From positions 62,001 to 126,000 of the forward strand of contig JAJZUT010000004.1 of NCBI GenBank assembly GCA_021847105.1: 64,000 bases of DNA. The letters run 5' to 3'. Source of the DNA: Pseudomonadota bacterium (GTDB taxonomy: Bacteria; Pseudomonadota; Gammaproteobacteria; Steroidobacterales; Steroidobacteraceae). The notes beneath the pieces were generated by a model. It searched no databases. It had not been told where the DNA came from and saw only the letters and a list, made by a program, of their open reading frames with translations. Position numbers and translations under genes: made by a program. Below, piece by piece: positions 1 to 8,489 of the stretch; within the stretch, counting starts at the first letter, position 1; each line of letters starts with the position of its first letter.

Positions 1-86
1 ACGCAGGGACGAAAGACACGCCAATGAGCCACTCAAAGGACCCAAACGCGAAGCCGCTGTCCCGGCCGAAGCGGCCGCGGCCATGA
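1..86 (+). CDS. C-terminal end of an upstream gene (partial)
   Basis: One frame is open from the window edge (first full codon at 3) to a TGA at 84-86 that overlaps the ATG at 83 of the next gene in an ATGA junction. The readable tail is basic and proline-rich and ends in KRPRP. An ATG at 24 could instead start a 20-residue leader peptide, but an open frame to the edge plus the coupled junction fits better with the end of an upstream operon gene. No function can be assigned from 27 residues. Confidence 0.4.
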   Translation, partial: AGTKDTPMSHSKDPNAKPLSRPKRPRP

Positions 87-766
87 GAACGCGCGCGCGC
101 GCGGCCTACGGTCTGGCAGTGCTTGCCGGGGTGGCCATCCTCCTCGTCGCGGTGAAATTCGCAATGGCGCCTACGCTCGGCTGGCTTGCCGCCCATCGGA
201 CCCGGGCGTCGATCCCCTTCATTGTCGTGTATATCGTCGCGGCCGCGGCACTGCTGCCCGACTCCCTCCTCTCGCTTGCCGCCGGTGCGATCTTCGGGCT
301 CACGCGCGGGTTTGTACTGGTATCGATCGGCAGCACCCTCGGGGCGGCGGTCGCGTTTTTCCTGGGCAGGACTCTTGCACGCGGCTGGATTAAGCGGCGC
401 AGCGTGCGCTGGCCGAAATTTCACGCCCTCGAGCGCGCGACCGCGCGTCACGGATTCTGGATCGTGTTCCTCACCCGTCTTTCGCCACTCATCCCTTACA
501 GTCTGCTCAATTACGCATACAGCATCACGGCGGTGCGCCCGCGTGATTACCTGCTCGCCTCCTGGATCGGCATGCTGCCGGGCGGCCTGCTCTACGTTTA
601 CGTCGGTACGGCGGCGGCAAATCTGACTGCCGTACTGCGCGGTCATGCCTCGACCGGCCGACCGGGCGAGATCCTGCTGTGGACAGGCCTCGCTGCTACG
701 ATCCTGCTCGTCGCCCTGCTCACCCATTTCGTCCGCCGGGAACTCGCCCGTGAGCTGCAGCCGTGA
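83..766 (+). CDS. TVP38/TMEM64 (DedA-like) family membrane protein
   Basis: A 227-residue polytopic inner-membrane protein. It has an N-terminal hydrophobic segment (about 9-28), further hydrophobic stretches around 45-65, 75-95 and 150-170, and a last one near 195-215. The family core is visible: a glycine-rich loop (AGAIFGLTRG, about 68) and FLTRLSPLIPYSLLNYAYS (about 131-149), the signature of SNARE-associated/VTT-domain proteins thought to act as lipid scramblases or transporters. The start overlaps the stop of the preceding frame. An alternating CG run (90-103) lies just after the start codon. TVP38 genes often occur near mercuric-reductase-like FAD enzymes and TIGR04282/TIGR04283 glycosyltransferases, and all of these are present a few kb away on the other strand. 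Substrate unknown. Confidence 0.85.
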   Translation: MRTRARAAYGLAVLAGVAILLVAVKFAMAPTLGWLAAHRTRASIPFIVVYIVAAAALLPDSLLSLAAGAIFGLTRGFVLVSIGSTLGAAVAFFLGRTLARGWIKRRSVRWPKFHALERATARHGFWIVFLTRLSPLIPYSLLNYAYSITAVRPRDYLLASWIGMLPGGLLYVYVGTAAANLTAVLRGHASTGRPGEILLWTGLAATILLVALLTHFVRRELARELQP

Positions 767-842
767 TCGCTCCGGGATGCACGCGCAGGACCGACCCACC
801 GCCTCGCTGGGCCTGTCTGACACGCTAGAATCGAAGCCGCCG

Positions 843-3248
843 ATGCTTTCATTTGCACCTCTGCACAAGACCCTGTACGGCCGGTTGGCAAGCGTCACTG
901 TCGCCTCTGCCACGGCCGTCGGCCGCTTCGCTCTCGCCTCGAAACGCGCCGCGGGCGCGATCCTGCTGCTGACCAACAGCCTGTGGATGGCAATGCCTGC
1001 CGCACGCGCTCATACCGCTGCCGCAGCGCTGCGCACGGTCATCGTCACCGCCGACGGGCAACGCGAGCCCGTGGCCAAGGTACCGGAGAGCATCAGCGTA
1101 TTCTCGGGGCGCACGCTCACGGCGCTCGATATCCATTCATTCAACGGCTATGCGTCCAAGATTCCGAATCTCTCGTTCGTCTACGGTGCCGGCTCGACCG
1201 GCATCTCGAACGCCAGGACCGTTGCCATCCGCGGCATCACCGGCCAGAACCTGTTCGGCACATCCGGCGCGACCGGCTTTTACCTCGACAGCACGCCGCT
1301 GCCCGAATCGGTCAATCCCCGCATCGTTGACGTCAAGCGCATCGAGATCCTCAAGGGTCCCCAGGGCACCCTGTTCGGAGAGAGCTCGCTCGGCGGCACG
1401 GTGCGCATCATCACCCGCGAGCCAAACCTGTCACGCACCGAGCTTGGCTACAGCGGCGAGGTTGGCTTCAGCGTTGGCGGCGGCAGCGCGGATGGCGGCG
1501 CGAGCCTGATCGGCAACCTAGCGCTCATGCCGGGGCGCCTCGCGCTGCGCCTGGTGCTGTTCGCCGATCATCAGGCAGGCTATCTGACCCGCACGTATCC
1601 TGCCGCTCCGGGCCCCGCCAACCTCAACCCCTTCCTGAACGTGCCGCGCAAACGCGTGGGTGACCAGGGCGCCAAGAGCCGCTACGGCGGTTCACTCACC
1701 GCCCGCGTGCATCTGAGCCACGCACTCGGCCTGCGACTACGCCTCCTGGCGCAGGGCACCCATGACAAGGGGTTTGCGGCGACTTTCGCGCCCTTGCCGA
1801 CCTTCAAGCCGCTCGACACGCTCAACCGCGCCTTCAATATCCAGCCCGGCGCGACCGATGCCTGGGTGCTACCTTCGCTAGAAATTCATTATCGGCGCGG
1901 ACGGCTGCGTCTGGTGTCGGCCACGAGTTATTTTTACCGCCATAATCGGGATATCGAGGATTCGACTTACGGCACAGAGCAGATCCTCAGCAGTTACTAT
2001 GGCGTCACCTCGCTGCCGGCGCAGCCGTTTCTCTGGGACCAGGAGCACTACGAGAACCAATTCACGCAGGAGCTGCGCCTCTCGTTCAAAGCGATTGCCG
2101 GGATCAGTGGTACCGTCGGCGTGTTTTACGCCCGCACCCGCTCGGTGCTCTCCATCCCATCGACGTATGCCCAGGGTCTCGTGGCAGCGACGGTTGATAA
2201 CACCGTCGTCGGACCCTGGCCGAATGACCTGCTCTGGCGCGACTACAATCCAGCCATGCAGCGTGACGCAGCGCTGTTCGGGCAGCTCTACATCCCGCTC
2301 GCCCCCAGACTCACAGCCACACTCGGCGCGCGCCAGTACTGGCTACATCAGACGTCGGACTTCACCGCCAATGGCTTCAACAACTTCGGGCTCACCCCGA
2401 GTGATCCGCAGTCGAGCCGGCAATCAGGCATTGACCCCAAAGCGGCCTTGTCCTACCAGCTTGATCCGCGCACGATGATTTACGCCTCGGCTTCCAAAGG
2501 GTTTCGTGCCGGTGCGGCACAGACGTATCTGCCTTTCTGCGCGCTGCCGAGCCTGCCGGTCAACGACATCACTCACCTGAAGTTGGACACCCTGTGGAGC
2601 TATGAGATCGGTGGCAAGACACAGCTAGCCAATTCTGGGCTGCTGCTCTCGGCCGCGGCATTTCACATTGACTGGAACAATCTGCAGCAGCAGGTCGCTT
2701 TGCCCTGCGAGGCGATCTTCGACATCAACGGTCATCGGGCCGAGATCAACGGCGGGGAACTCGAGCTCGACGGCCATCTCATACCATCGCTAGCGCTGCG
2801 GGCCGGTATCGGCTATGAAAGCACCGACGTCACTGCACCGGGCGCATTGGCGATCGTCGGGGTCAGACGCGGCTCACGCATCCTCGGCACGCCGGAATGG
2901 ACTGGGACGGTTGCAGGCACTTATACCCGTGCAATCGGTCCGGGGCTGGACGGCTATCTCGAGGCGGATGCCAGCTACACCGGCAGCAGTCGCGCCTTGC
3001 TCAATGGGGGCAATGGCACATTCGCGGTGCGCCGCTCGTATGTGCTGGTTGACCTGCGCATCGGCGTGCGCCGAGGTGCGACGGACTTGTCCGTCAACAT
3101 TCGAAATGCCACCAATGCGCGTCCGAATCTCGGTGACATCGGCTACATCGGCTACGCACAGTACGACGCCAATGGCACGGTCATTCCGCAGGTTGCAACG
3201 CTCCCGCCGTTGACGGTCCTGCTGCAATACCGCCATAATTTCCGATAG
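843..3248 (+). CDS. TonB-dependent outer-membrane receptor
   Basis: 801 residues from the chosen ATG. The frame is open further upstream, but this ATG gives a plausible though long export signal with a hydrophobic stretch and an Ala-x-Ala-like end (PAARA). A TonB-box-like TVIVTADG follows maturation. The plug domain shows VPESISVFSG, then VAIRGITG, then RIEILKGPQGTLFGESSLGG, which is the classic plug end; the remainder is beta-barrel with a terminal aromatic residue pattern (LLQYRHNF). It would import a scarce ligand (siderophore, cobalamin, carbohydrate or similar) across the outer membrane with TonB-ExbBD energy. No ligand is indicated by the plug. It converges on the minus-strand operon ending at 3280, which includes an ABC uptake system, but the two are not co-transcribed. 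Confidence 0.85.
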   Translation: MLSFAPLHKTLYGRLASVTVASATAVGRFALASKRAAGAILLLTNSLWMAMPAARAHTAAAALRTVIVTADGQREPVAKVPESISVFSGRTLTALDIHSFNGYASKIPNLSFVYGAGSTGISNARTVAIRGITGQNLFGTSGATGFYLDSTPLPESVNPRIVDVKRIEILKGPQGTLFGESSLGGTVRIITREPNLSRTELGYSGEVGFSVGGGSADGGASLIGNLALMPGRLALRLVLFADHQAGYLTRTYPAAPGPANLNPFLNVPRKRVGDQGAKSRYGGSLTARVHLSHALGLRLRLLAQGTHDKGFAATFAPLPTFKPLDTLNRAFNIQPGATDAWVLPSLEIHYRRGRLRLVSATSYFYRHNRDIEDSTYGTEQILSSYYGVTSLPAQPFLWDQEHYENQFTQELRLSFKAIAGISGTVGVFYARTRSVLSIPSTYAQGLVAATVDNTVVGPWPNDLLWRDYNPAMQRDAALFGQLYIPLAPRLTATLGARQYWLHQTSDFTANGFNNFGLTPSDPQSSRQSGIDPKAALSYQLDPRTMIYASASKGFRAGAAQTYLPFCALPSLPVNDITHLKLDTLWSYEIGGKTQLANSGLLLSAAAFHIDWNNLQQQVALPCEAIFDINGHRAEINGGELELDGHLIPSLALRAGIGYESTDVTAPGALAIVGVRRGSRILGTPEWTGTVAGTYTRAIGPGLDGYLEADASYTGSSRALLNGGNGTFAVRRSYVLVDLRIGVRRGATDLSVNIRNATNARPNLGDIGYIGYAQYDANGTVIPQVATLPPLTVLLQYRHNFR

Positions 3249-3279
3249 CACCCGCTGGGCCCGCAGTCTTGGCCGCGCC

Positions 3280-3867
3280 TCAGACGAGCTCGCCACGCTG
3301 CAAGCGCCGCCAGTCCTCGCCGTCATCCACATCAGCCAGCGTTCGCAATCTCGCGGCGCGTTTGCCCTCGAAGTTGCGCAGCGTGTCGGCAAGCGCATGC
3401 TCACTTGACCAGCGCACGCCGGCGAACGGATCGATCCTCTGCAGCGGCCGTCGCAACCCGATGAGCCAGTAGCCGCCATCACGCGCAGGGCCGACGACCA
3501 CCTCATGCGATCCCAGGGCCCGAAACGCCGCATGCACATCGGCGGCGCGGATGCCGGGGATGTCACTGCCGATGATGACGGCTGGACCGGGCGGCAGTTG
3601 CCTCAACACCGAGGTCATGCGCTCACCGAGGGAGCCTCGCCCCTGTGCCAGCACGCTCAACCATGGCGGCCAGGGCCCCGAGCGATCCGGGGTCACGGCG
3701 AGCCACGTTCGCCATCGGCGGTCCCGCCCCACAGTGCGCATCAGCCGCCATACCATCGCATACTGGAACCGGAACGCACCGATATGACCGATATCGCGGG
3801 CAAGACGGCGCTTGCCCTGACCGACCCGCGGCGCGCGCGTGAAGATTACCAGGTGAGCGACGCTCAT
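3280..3867 (-). CDS. TIGR04282-family glycosyltransferase (DUF2064)
   Basis: 195 residues. It begins HLVIFTRAPRVGQGKRRLAR, the nucleotide-binding start of this GT-A-like family, and has the expected VIIGSDIPGI (DxD-like region) and GPARDGGYWLIGL segments. Family members are annotated as arsenosugar-biosynthesis-associated glycosyltransferases or nucleotidyltransferases, but the name comes from co-occurrence and the reaction is unproven. The start is the ATG overlapping the stop of the TIGR04283 gene (ATGA), so translation is probably coupled. It is the last gene of the seven-gene minus-strand run. No arsenic methyltransferase (ArsM) or ArsS lies in the window. Confidence 0.85.
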   Translation of the reverse strand: MSVAHLVIFTRAPRVGQGKRRLARDIGHIGAFRFQYAMVWRLMRTVGRDRRWRTWLAVTPDRSGPWPPWLSVLAQGRGSLGERMTSVLRQLPPGPAVIIGSDIPGIRAADVHAAFRALGSHEVVVGPARDGGYWLIGLRRPLQRIDPFAGVRWSSEHALADTLRNFEGKRAARLRTLADVDDGEDWRRLQRGELV

Positions 3868-4562
3868 CGGACGTAGAACCTCACGATCAGTCGTGGCGGT
3901 AGGCCAAGAAAATACAGCGCGAGGCAGAGCAGATTTCGTGCGCTGCGCCGCCGCCATCCCTGCGCACGCCAGCGCTCGGCGGAGGTGCGCGCCACCGCTG
4001 GGAGCACCGTGAGCCGCCGTCTGCCGATGCGGCGCACCAGATCGACGTCTTCCATCAATGGCCAGGCCCTGAACCCGCCGAGCGAGGCATACAGTTCGCG
4101 ATGGATCAGCAGGCCCTGATCCCCATAGGCGAGGCCCAAATGCCGCACGCGCCAGGCCACCTGCCGTTCAAGTCGCCGGGCTGCCGGACTGGGATCATCC
4201 AGTCCGAGCGCGAAGGTCGCTGCCTGACGGCGGTGGGCGTGGAGCACGGTGAACTCCCGCACTGCGTCGCGCCAGCCCGCACACAGAACCGTATCAGCAT
4301 GCACGAACAGCAACCACTCGGACAGCGCAGCGCTCGCCCCGGCGTGCAGTTGCACACCGCGCCCCGGGTCCGAGACCCGTACGTGCGCGCCAAGCCGGCG
4401 CGCGATCACGACCGTATCATCGCGCGAGCCGCCATCGACGACGATCACCTCGCGTACGCCCTGCAAGGCCAGAATTGCCTCTGGCAGCTGGCGCGCAGCA
4501 TTGAGCGTCGGAATGATCACCGACACCTCGAGCACACCAGCGGCTGACAATGCCTCTTGCAT
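3864..4562 (-). CDS. TIGR04283-family glycosyltransferase (GT2)
   Basis: 232 residues. The GT2 fold is clear: VSVIIPTLNAARQLPEAI at the start, VIVVDGGSRDDT, and FVHADTVL as the metal-binding acidic motif. The C-terminus (LYFLGLPPRLIVRFYVR) is hydrophobic and basic and may touch the membrane. The chosen ATG at 4562 fits the family length and lies 11 nt after the FAD-reductase stop; a longer reading would run into that gene. It almost always travels with a TIGR04282 protein, as here. The acceptor is unknown. A role in making a glycosylated small molecule with its neighbour is inference. Confidence 0.87.
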   Translation of the reverse strand: MQEALSAAGVLEVSVIIPTLNAARQLPEAILALQGVREVIVVDGGSRDDTVVIARRLGAHVRVSDPGRGVQLHAGASAALSEWLLFVHADTVLCAGWRDAVREFTVLHAHRRQAATFALGLDDPSPAARRLERQVAWRVRHLGLAYGDQGLLIHRELYASLGGFRAWPLMEDVDLVRRIGRRRLTVLPAVARTSAERWRAQGWRRRSARNLLCLALYFLGLPPRLIVRFYVR

Positions 4563-4573
4563 CCGCCAAACGC

Positions 4574-5992
4574 TCAGCCGAGCGCGAGCAGCAGACGCAC
4601 CAAACGCTTCGGCCAGCGGCTGAAGAGCTGCGGTGCGTAATACGCGCCCGCAGCGGCCTTGGAGATCTCCCCGAGCGTCGGATAGGGAAACGTCACGCCG
4701 GTGAGTGCACTCAGCCGCGAGCGGCTCGTGATCGCAAGCCCCCAAAGCCCGATGAGTTCCCCTGCGTGCGCGCCGATGATGCCGGCCCCCAGAATGGTGC
4801 CGCGCCGATCGAGCACCACCTTGATGCCCCCGGTGGTACGCCGCTCGGCGCGCGCGCGGTCGTTGTCAGCGAAATTCGCGCGCACCACCTGGACGGCGGT
4901 GCCGAATCGCTCCCGTGCCCGGGCTTCGGTGAGGCCGACCTGAGCGAGTTCCGGATCGCAGTAGGTCACCCACGGCAATGCCCGGTAGTCGACCTTCGCC
5001 GGCAGCCTGAACAGCGCATTGCGAATCACGATGCCTGCCTGGTAGGCGGCAGAATGAGTGAAGCGCGGAGGCCCGGTGATGTCACCGAGCGCGTACACCC
5101 GGGGGTTACTCGTGCGCAGCCGCGCATCGACCGTTATGCCCTCGGATCCGAAGACAATGCCCGCACGCTCGAGTCCGAGCCCCGCCAACCGGGGGCGGCG
5201 CCCGGCTGCCACGAGCAGGTGCGAGCCCGTCGTGTCACGGCCGGTAGCCTCGCGCACCGCCACGCCGCCATCGATGCGCAGGATCTGCTCGATTTGCGCT
5301 CCCTCGGTCACCGTGACGCCTTCCGCGGCAAGCTGTTCGCGCACCAGATCGACATGCTCAGGCTCGTCGTGCGGCAGGAGAGGTCCCCGTTGGAATACGC
5401 TCACCGCACTACCCAATCGGGCAAAGGCCTGCGCCATCTCCACGCCGATCGGCCCGCCACCGACGATCAGAAGATGGCGTGGGCGCTCGGGCAGCGTAAA
5501 CAGGTTCTCGTTGGTCAGCACCGGAACCGACTCGACGCCGGGCACCGCGGGAATGATGGCCGAGGAGCCGGCGGCAATCACAAACCGTTTTGCTCGAACA
5601 CTCAAGCCGCCGCCAGCAAGCTCGCGGGGGCCAGTAAATGTCGCCTCTGCTCGTATGACGCGCACGCCAAGGCGCTCGAGCCGCTCAGCCGAATCGTGCG
5701 GTGCGATCTGCGCGATCACCTCGTGCACGTGCGCCATGACTGCAGCGAAATCGACCTCGAGGGGCGTTGAACGCACGCCGAATTGCCCGGCATCGGCGAT
5801 GGTGCGTGCCGCTTGAGCCGCCGCCAACAGCGCCTTGGAAGGAACACAGCCATAGTTCAGACAGTCCCCTCCCATGGCGCCCTTTTCAAACAGAACGGTG
5901 CGCGCGCCGAGTTGGGCGGCACCGACCGCCACCGAAAGTCCCGCGGCCCCTGCACCGACGACACAGATGTCGCACTCGAGACGACTTGTCAC
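4574..5992 (-). CDS. FAD-dependent NAD(P)-disulfide oxidoreductase, MerA/Lpd-like
   Basis: 472 residues from a GTG whose first base is the last base of the preceding TAG stop (TAGTG). The FAD dinucleotide fold is CVVGAGAAGLSVA, the redox-active disulfide is GGDCLNYGCVPSKA, the NAD(P) fold is LIVGGGPIGVEMAQ, and the second FAD motif is VYALGDITG. It therefore belongs to the class I pyridine nucleotide-disulfide reductases. Where dihydrolipoamide dehydrogenases carry a His-Pro-x-x-x-Glu base, this protein reads PYPTLGE, with Tyr in place of His, as in MerA-type enzymes. It lacks both an N-terminal heavy-metal domain and a C-terminal Cys-Cys pair, so mercuric reductase activity is not supported. 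The electron acceptor is unknown. It sits between the ABC transporter and the glycosyltransferases in the same operon. Confidence 0.85.
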   Translation of the reverse strand: MTSRLECDICVVGAGAAGLSVAVGAAQLGARTVLFEKGAMGGDCLNYGCVPSKALLAAAQAARTIADAGQFGVRSTPLEVDFAAVMAHVHEVIAQIAPHDSAERLERLGVRVIRAEATFTGPRELAGGGLSVRAKRFVIAAGSSAIIPAVPGVESVPVLTNENLFTLPERPRHLLIVGGGPIGVEMAQAFARLGSAVSVFQRGPLLPHDEPEHVDLVREQLAAEGVTVTEGAQIEQILRIDGGVAVREATGRDTTGSHLLVAAGRRPRLAGLGLERAGIVFGSEGITVDARLRTSNPRVYALGDITGPPRFTHSAAYQAGIVIRNALFRLPAKVDYRALPWVTYCDPELAQVGLTEARARERFGTAVQVVRANFADNDRARAERRTTGGIKVVLDRRGTILGAGIIGAHAGELIGLWGLAITSRSRLSALTGVTFPYPTLGEISKAAAGAYYAPQLFSRWPKRLVRLLLALG

Positions 5993-6747
5993 TATTGCCT
6001 CCGGTCCACCACGACCACGGCGTCCACACGCCCGGGACTTTCTTCGGTGCGGTGCGCATCGCACAGCCCACCGTCCGCTGTCTCGATCCGCGCCGAGCCA
6101 TCGGCGGACTGACCGAGCGTGAGCACCCGCCCGCGCGCCGCCGCGGCGTCGGCGACATCATGCGTCACCATCAGCACCGGCACTCCGGCCGCAGCGGCAT
6201 GCGCAAACACGAAGCGGCGAAAGTCCTCGCGCAGCGCCGCATCGAGCTTATTGAACGGCTCATCGAGCAGGAGCACCCGCGGCTCGGCAAGCAGCAGCCG
6301 CAGCAGCGCCACTCGCGACCGTTGCCCCCCCGAGAGCGTTGCCGGATCGCGCGGTGCGAGTCCGGCAAGACCCGCCTCTTCGAGCGCCGCGCTGATGCGA
6401 GCAGCACGCGCGGCACGACCGCGCACGGCCGTACTGAGACCGAAGGCGAGGTTCTCACCGACCGTCAGGTGCGGAAAGAGCAGATCGTCCTGAAACAGGA
6501 TCCCGATCTGACGGCGCTCAGCCGGCAGTGCACTCACCTCGCGGCGGCCGATCCAGACCCGCCCGGCGGCGCGAAATCCGCCGGGCAGCGTGCCGCCAAG
6601 AAAACTGAGCAACGTGGATTTACCCGAACCACTCGGCCCCATGAGCGTCAGAACCTCCCCGGGCATCACCCGCACACTGAGGGCAGGAATGAGCAGGCGC
6701 GCCGGCAGGCTGATCGAGACCTGATCGAGCTGCAGCGGCTCGCTCAT
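5992..6747 (-). CDS. ynjD: ABC transporter ATP-binding protein, YnjD-like
   Basis: 251 residues. Walker A is GPSGSGKST, the signature is LSGGQRSRVALLRLLL, Walker B is VLLLDEPFNKLD and the switch His is in LMVTHDVADA. It closely follows the organisation of E. coli YnjD, the ATPase of an uptake ABC system of unknown substrate (YnjBCD). The ATG overlaps the permease stop (ATGA) and its own TAG stop overlaps the next GTG, so this part of the operon is tightly coupled. It drives import through the adjacent permease at the cytoplasmic face of the inner membrane. Confidence 0.87.
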   Translation of the reverse strand: MSEPLQLDQVSISLPARLLIPALSVRVMPGEVLTLMGPSGSGKSTLLSFLGGTLPGGFRAAGRVWIGRREVSALPAERRQIGILFQDDLLFPHLTVGENLAFGLSTAVRGRAARAARISAALEEAGLAGLAPRDPATLSGGQRSRVALLRLLLAEPRVLLLDEPFNKLDAALREDFRRFVFAHAAAAGVPVLMVTHDVADAAAARGRVLTLGQSADGSARIETADGGLCDAHRTEESPGRVDAVVVVDRRQ

Positions 6748-8489
6748 GCGCTCACTCCCGCGAGCACACGACGCCGCCCGGCGCGTCCCGACACTCCAAG
6801 CGCACTTCCGTACGCTATCAGGGGCACCAGCGCCTGCAGCAGCGCGAATATCCCCGTGACGCGCCGACCGCCACCGCTCGCCAGCGTCACTGCCTCGGTG
6901 GTCAGCGTCACGACTCGGCCCGCACCGGCAAAGAGCGTCGGCAGGTACTGGTCGATGCTGACAGCCAGACCGACCGCCGCTGCGACCAGCACGGACCGCA
7001 GCAGCAGCGGCAATTTGATCCGCAGGAATACCCGACCGGGTGATGCGCCCAGACACAGCGCAGTGCGCGCATAACGCGAGTCAAGCGAGCGCCACGGATC
7101 GGCCAGAGAGAGAAACACATACGGCAGTACGAACAGCAGGTGCGACCAGACCACCGCAAGCAGAGAACCATCCAGGTGCGAGACCGTGAGCAGCACCTGC
7201 ACGCCGAAGAGAAAGGCGATCTGCGGCACCAGCAGCGGCACGTACAACAACCAAAGCGAACGTGATTTCGGCGCCGGACCACGTTGCTGTTCGTACTCCA
7301 GACAGCCCAGCACGAGCACCACCGCGAGCGCACTCGCCGCGACCGCCACGCCAAGGGTAGTCTTAAGCGGCCAGAGGATCGTGCCAACCTGCTCGCGCCA
7401 TGCGAACGCGCTCCAATGGCTGGGCAGGATGTGTGGGAACCGCCAGCGCGCAGTGAACGACCAGACGGCCAGCACGAGCAGCGATCCGGCCCCCAGCAGC
7501 CCAAGCCCGCTCACCAGCACAGCGGCGAGCCCCGCTAGTGGCTCAAGCCGGGAACGGCGCCGGCCTCTTGCAATCCAGCGGCGGCCCAGACGGGCGATGA
7601 TTTTCTCCGCCGTGCGCCACACGGCGATGCTGCCGAGCACGATCACGAGCTGCAGCAGCGCTGCCGCGGCGGCCGGGAAATACATGCGCACATCGGGCGC
7701 AGTAAACCAACGCAGGGCGAGCACGCTGAGGGTCGGAGGATTGCTCGGCCCGAGAATCAGCGCCATATCGACCACCGACAGCGCGTAGGCAAGTACGGCG
7801 TAGATGGGCAGTCGGATCTGCGGATACAGTTGCGGCAGAATGATTTTCAACCACGCTGCGGTCCGTCCATAGCCGAGCGCGGCAGCCGCCTCGAGCTGCC
7901 GCGCGACCGGCAACTGGCCAAGCGCCGTCAGCGTCATCAGCAGCAGGTAGGGCACTTCCTTCACCAGCAACCCCAGTGTAAGCGCCAGACCGTATGGATC
8001 TTGCACCGTGGCCAGATCCGGCGGCTGATGCCAGCCGGTGAGCCACGGCGAGACCCACCGCACAAGCCAGCCGCTCGGGGCAATTAGAAATCCGACGCCG
8101 ATGGCCATCGCCGCATGCGGTGCGGCGAGAATCGGCGCGAACACCGCCCGCCCGATGCGTCCCGGCTTACGTCCATGCCAGCGCGCGCACAAACCGAGCA
8201 CCAGCAGAACGGAAATGATCGTGGCAGTCCATCCGGTTGCGAGCGTCAACCCGATGGCCCACCTCACACCGGGCTCCTCCGCAAGGCGCAGCCAAGGTGC
8301 GAACGTCAGCTCTCGCCCACCGAGCGCCGGAAGCCAACCGAAGGCGGGCAGCACGGTGCCGGCAAGGCCAGCGACGATCGGCACGAGAAACAGCAACATC
8401 GTGATGCGGGGCGCCTGGCGCAGCCAGAACGTCGGGCGCATCCGCGGCGAGGATGACGGCGCAGTCGTGGTGAGCATCGGGGCGCGCAT
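6744..8489 (-). CDS. ynjC: ABC transporter permease, YnjC-like, two fused permease domains
   Basis: 581 residues with about 12 predicted membrane segments in two halves, each a binding-protein-dependent permease domain. The EAA loop of the first half reads AAAALGYGRTAAWLKIILPQ (about 212-231); that of the second reads LCLGASPGRVFLRIKLPLLL. This fused design is the same as E. coli YnjC and ThiP/FbpB-type permeases. The start is the ATG in a TGATG junction with the substrate-binding protein stop. The combination with YnjB and YnjD homologues supports an importer of unknown substrate. The pairing with a radical SAM enzyme and glycosyltransferases is not the E. coli ynj arrangement, where a sulfurtransferase and a phosphatidyltransferase-like gene follow. 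Confidence 0.86.
   Translation of the reverse strand: MRAPMLTTTAPSSSPRMRPTFWLRQAPRITMLLFLVPIVAGLAGTVLPAFGWLPALGGRELTFAPWLRLAEEPGVRWAIGLTLATGWTATIISVLLVLGLCARWHGRKPGRIGRAVFAPILAAPHAAMAIGVGFLIAPSGWLVRWVSPWLTGWHQPPDLATVQDPYGLALTLGLLVKEVPYLLLMTLTALGQLPVARQLEAAAALGYGRTAAWLKIILPQLYPQIRLPIYAVLAYALSVVDMALILGPSNPPTLSVLALRWFTAPDVRMYFPAAAAALLQLVIVLGSIAVWRTAEKIIARLGRRWIARGRRRSRLEPLAGLAAVLVSGLGLLGAGSLLVLAVWSFTARWRFPHILPSHWSAFAWREQVGTILWPLKTTLGVAVAASALAVVLVLGCLEYEQQRGPAPKSRSLWLLYVPLLVPQIAFLFGVQVLLTVSHLDGSLLAVVWSHLLFVLPYVFLSLADPWRSLDSRYARTALCLGASPGRVFLRIKLPLLLRSVLVAAAVGLAVSIDQYLPTLFAGAGRVVTLTTEAVTLASGGGRRVTGIFALLQALVPLIAYGSALGVSGRAGRRRVLAGVSA

Noticed and set aside
3280..4562. An arsenosugar biosynthesis cluster
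   Set aside because: The glycosyltransferase family names suggest it, but ArsM, ArsS and arsenic resistance genes are absent from the window.
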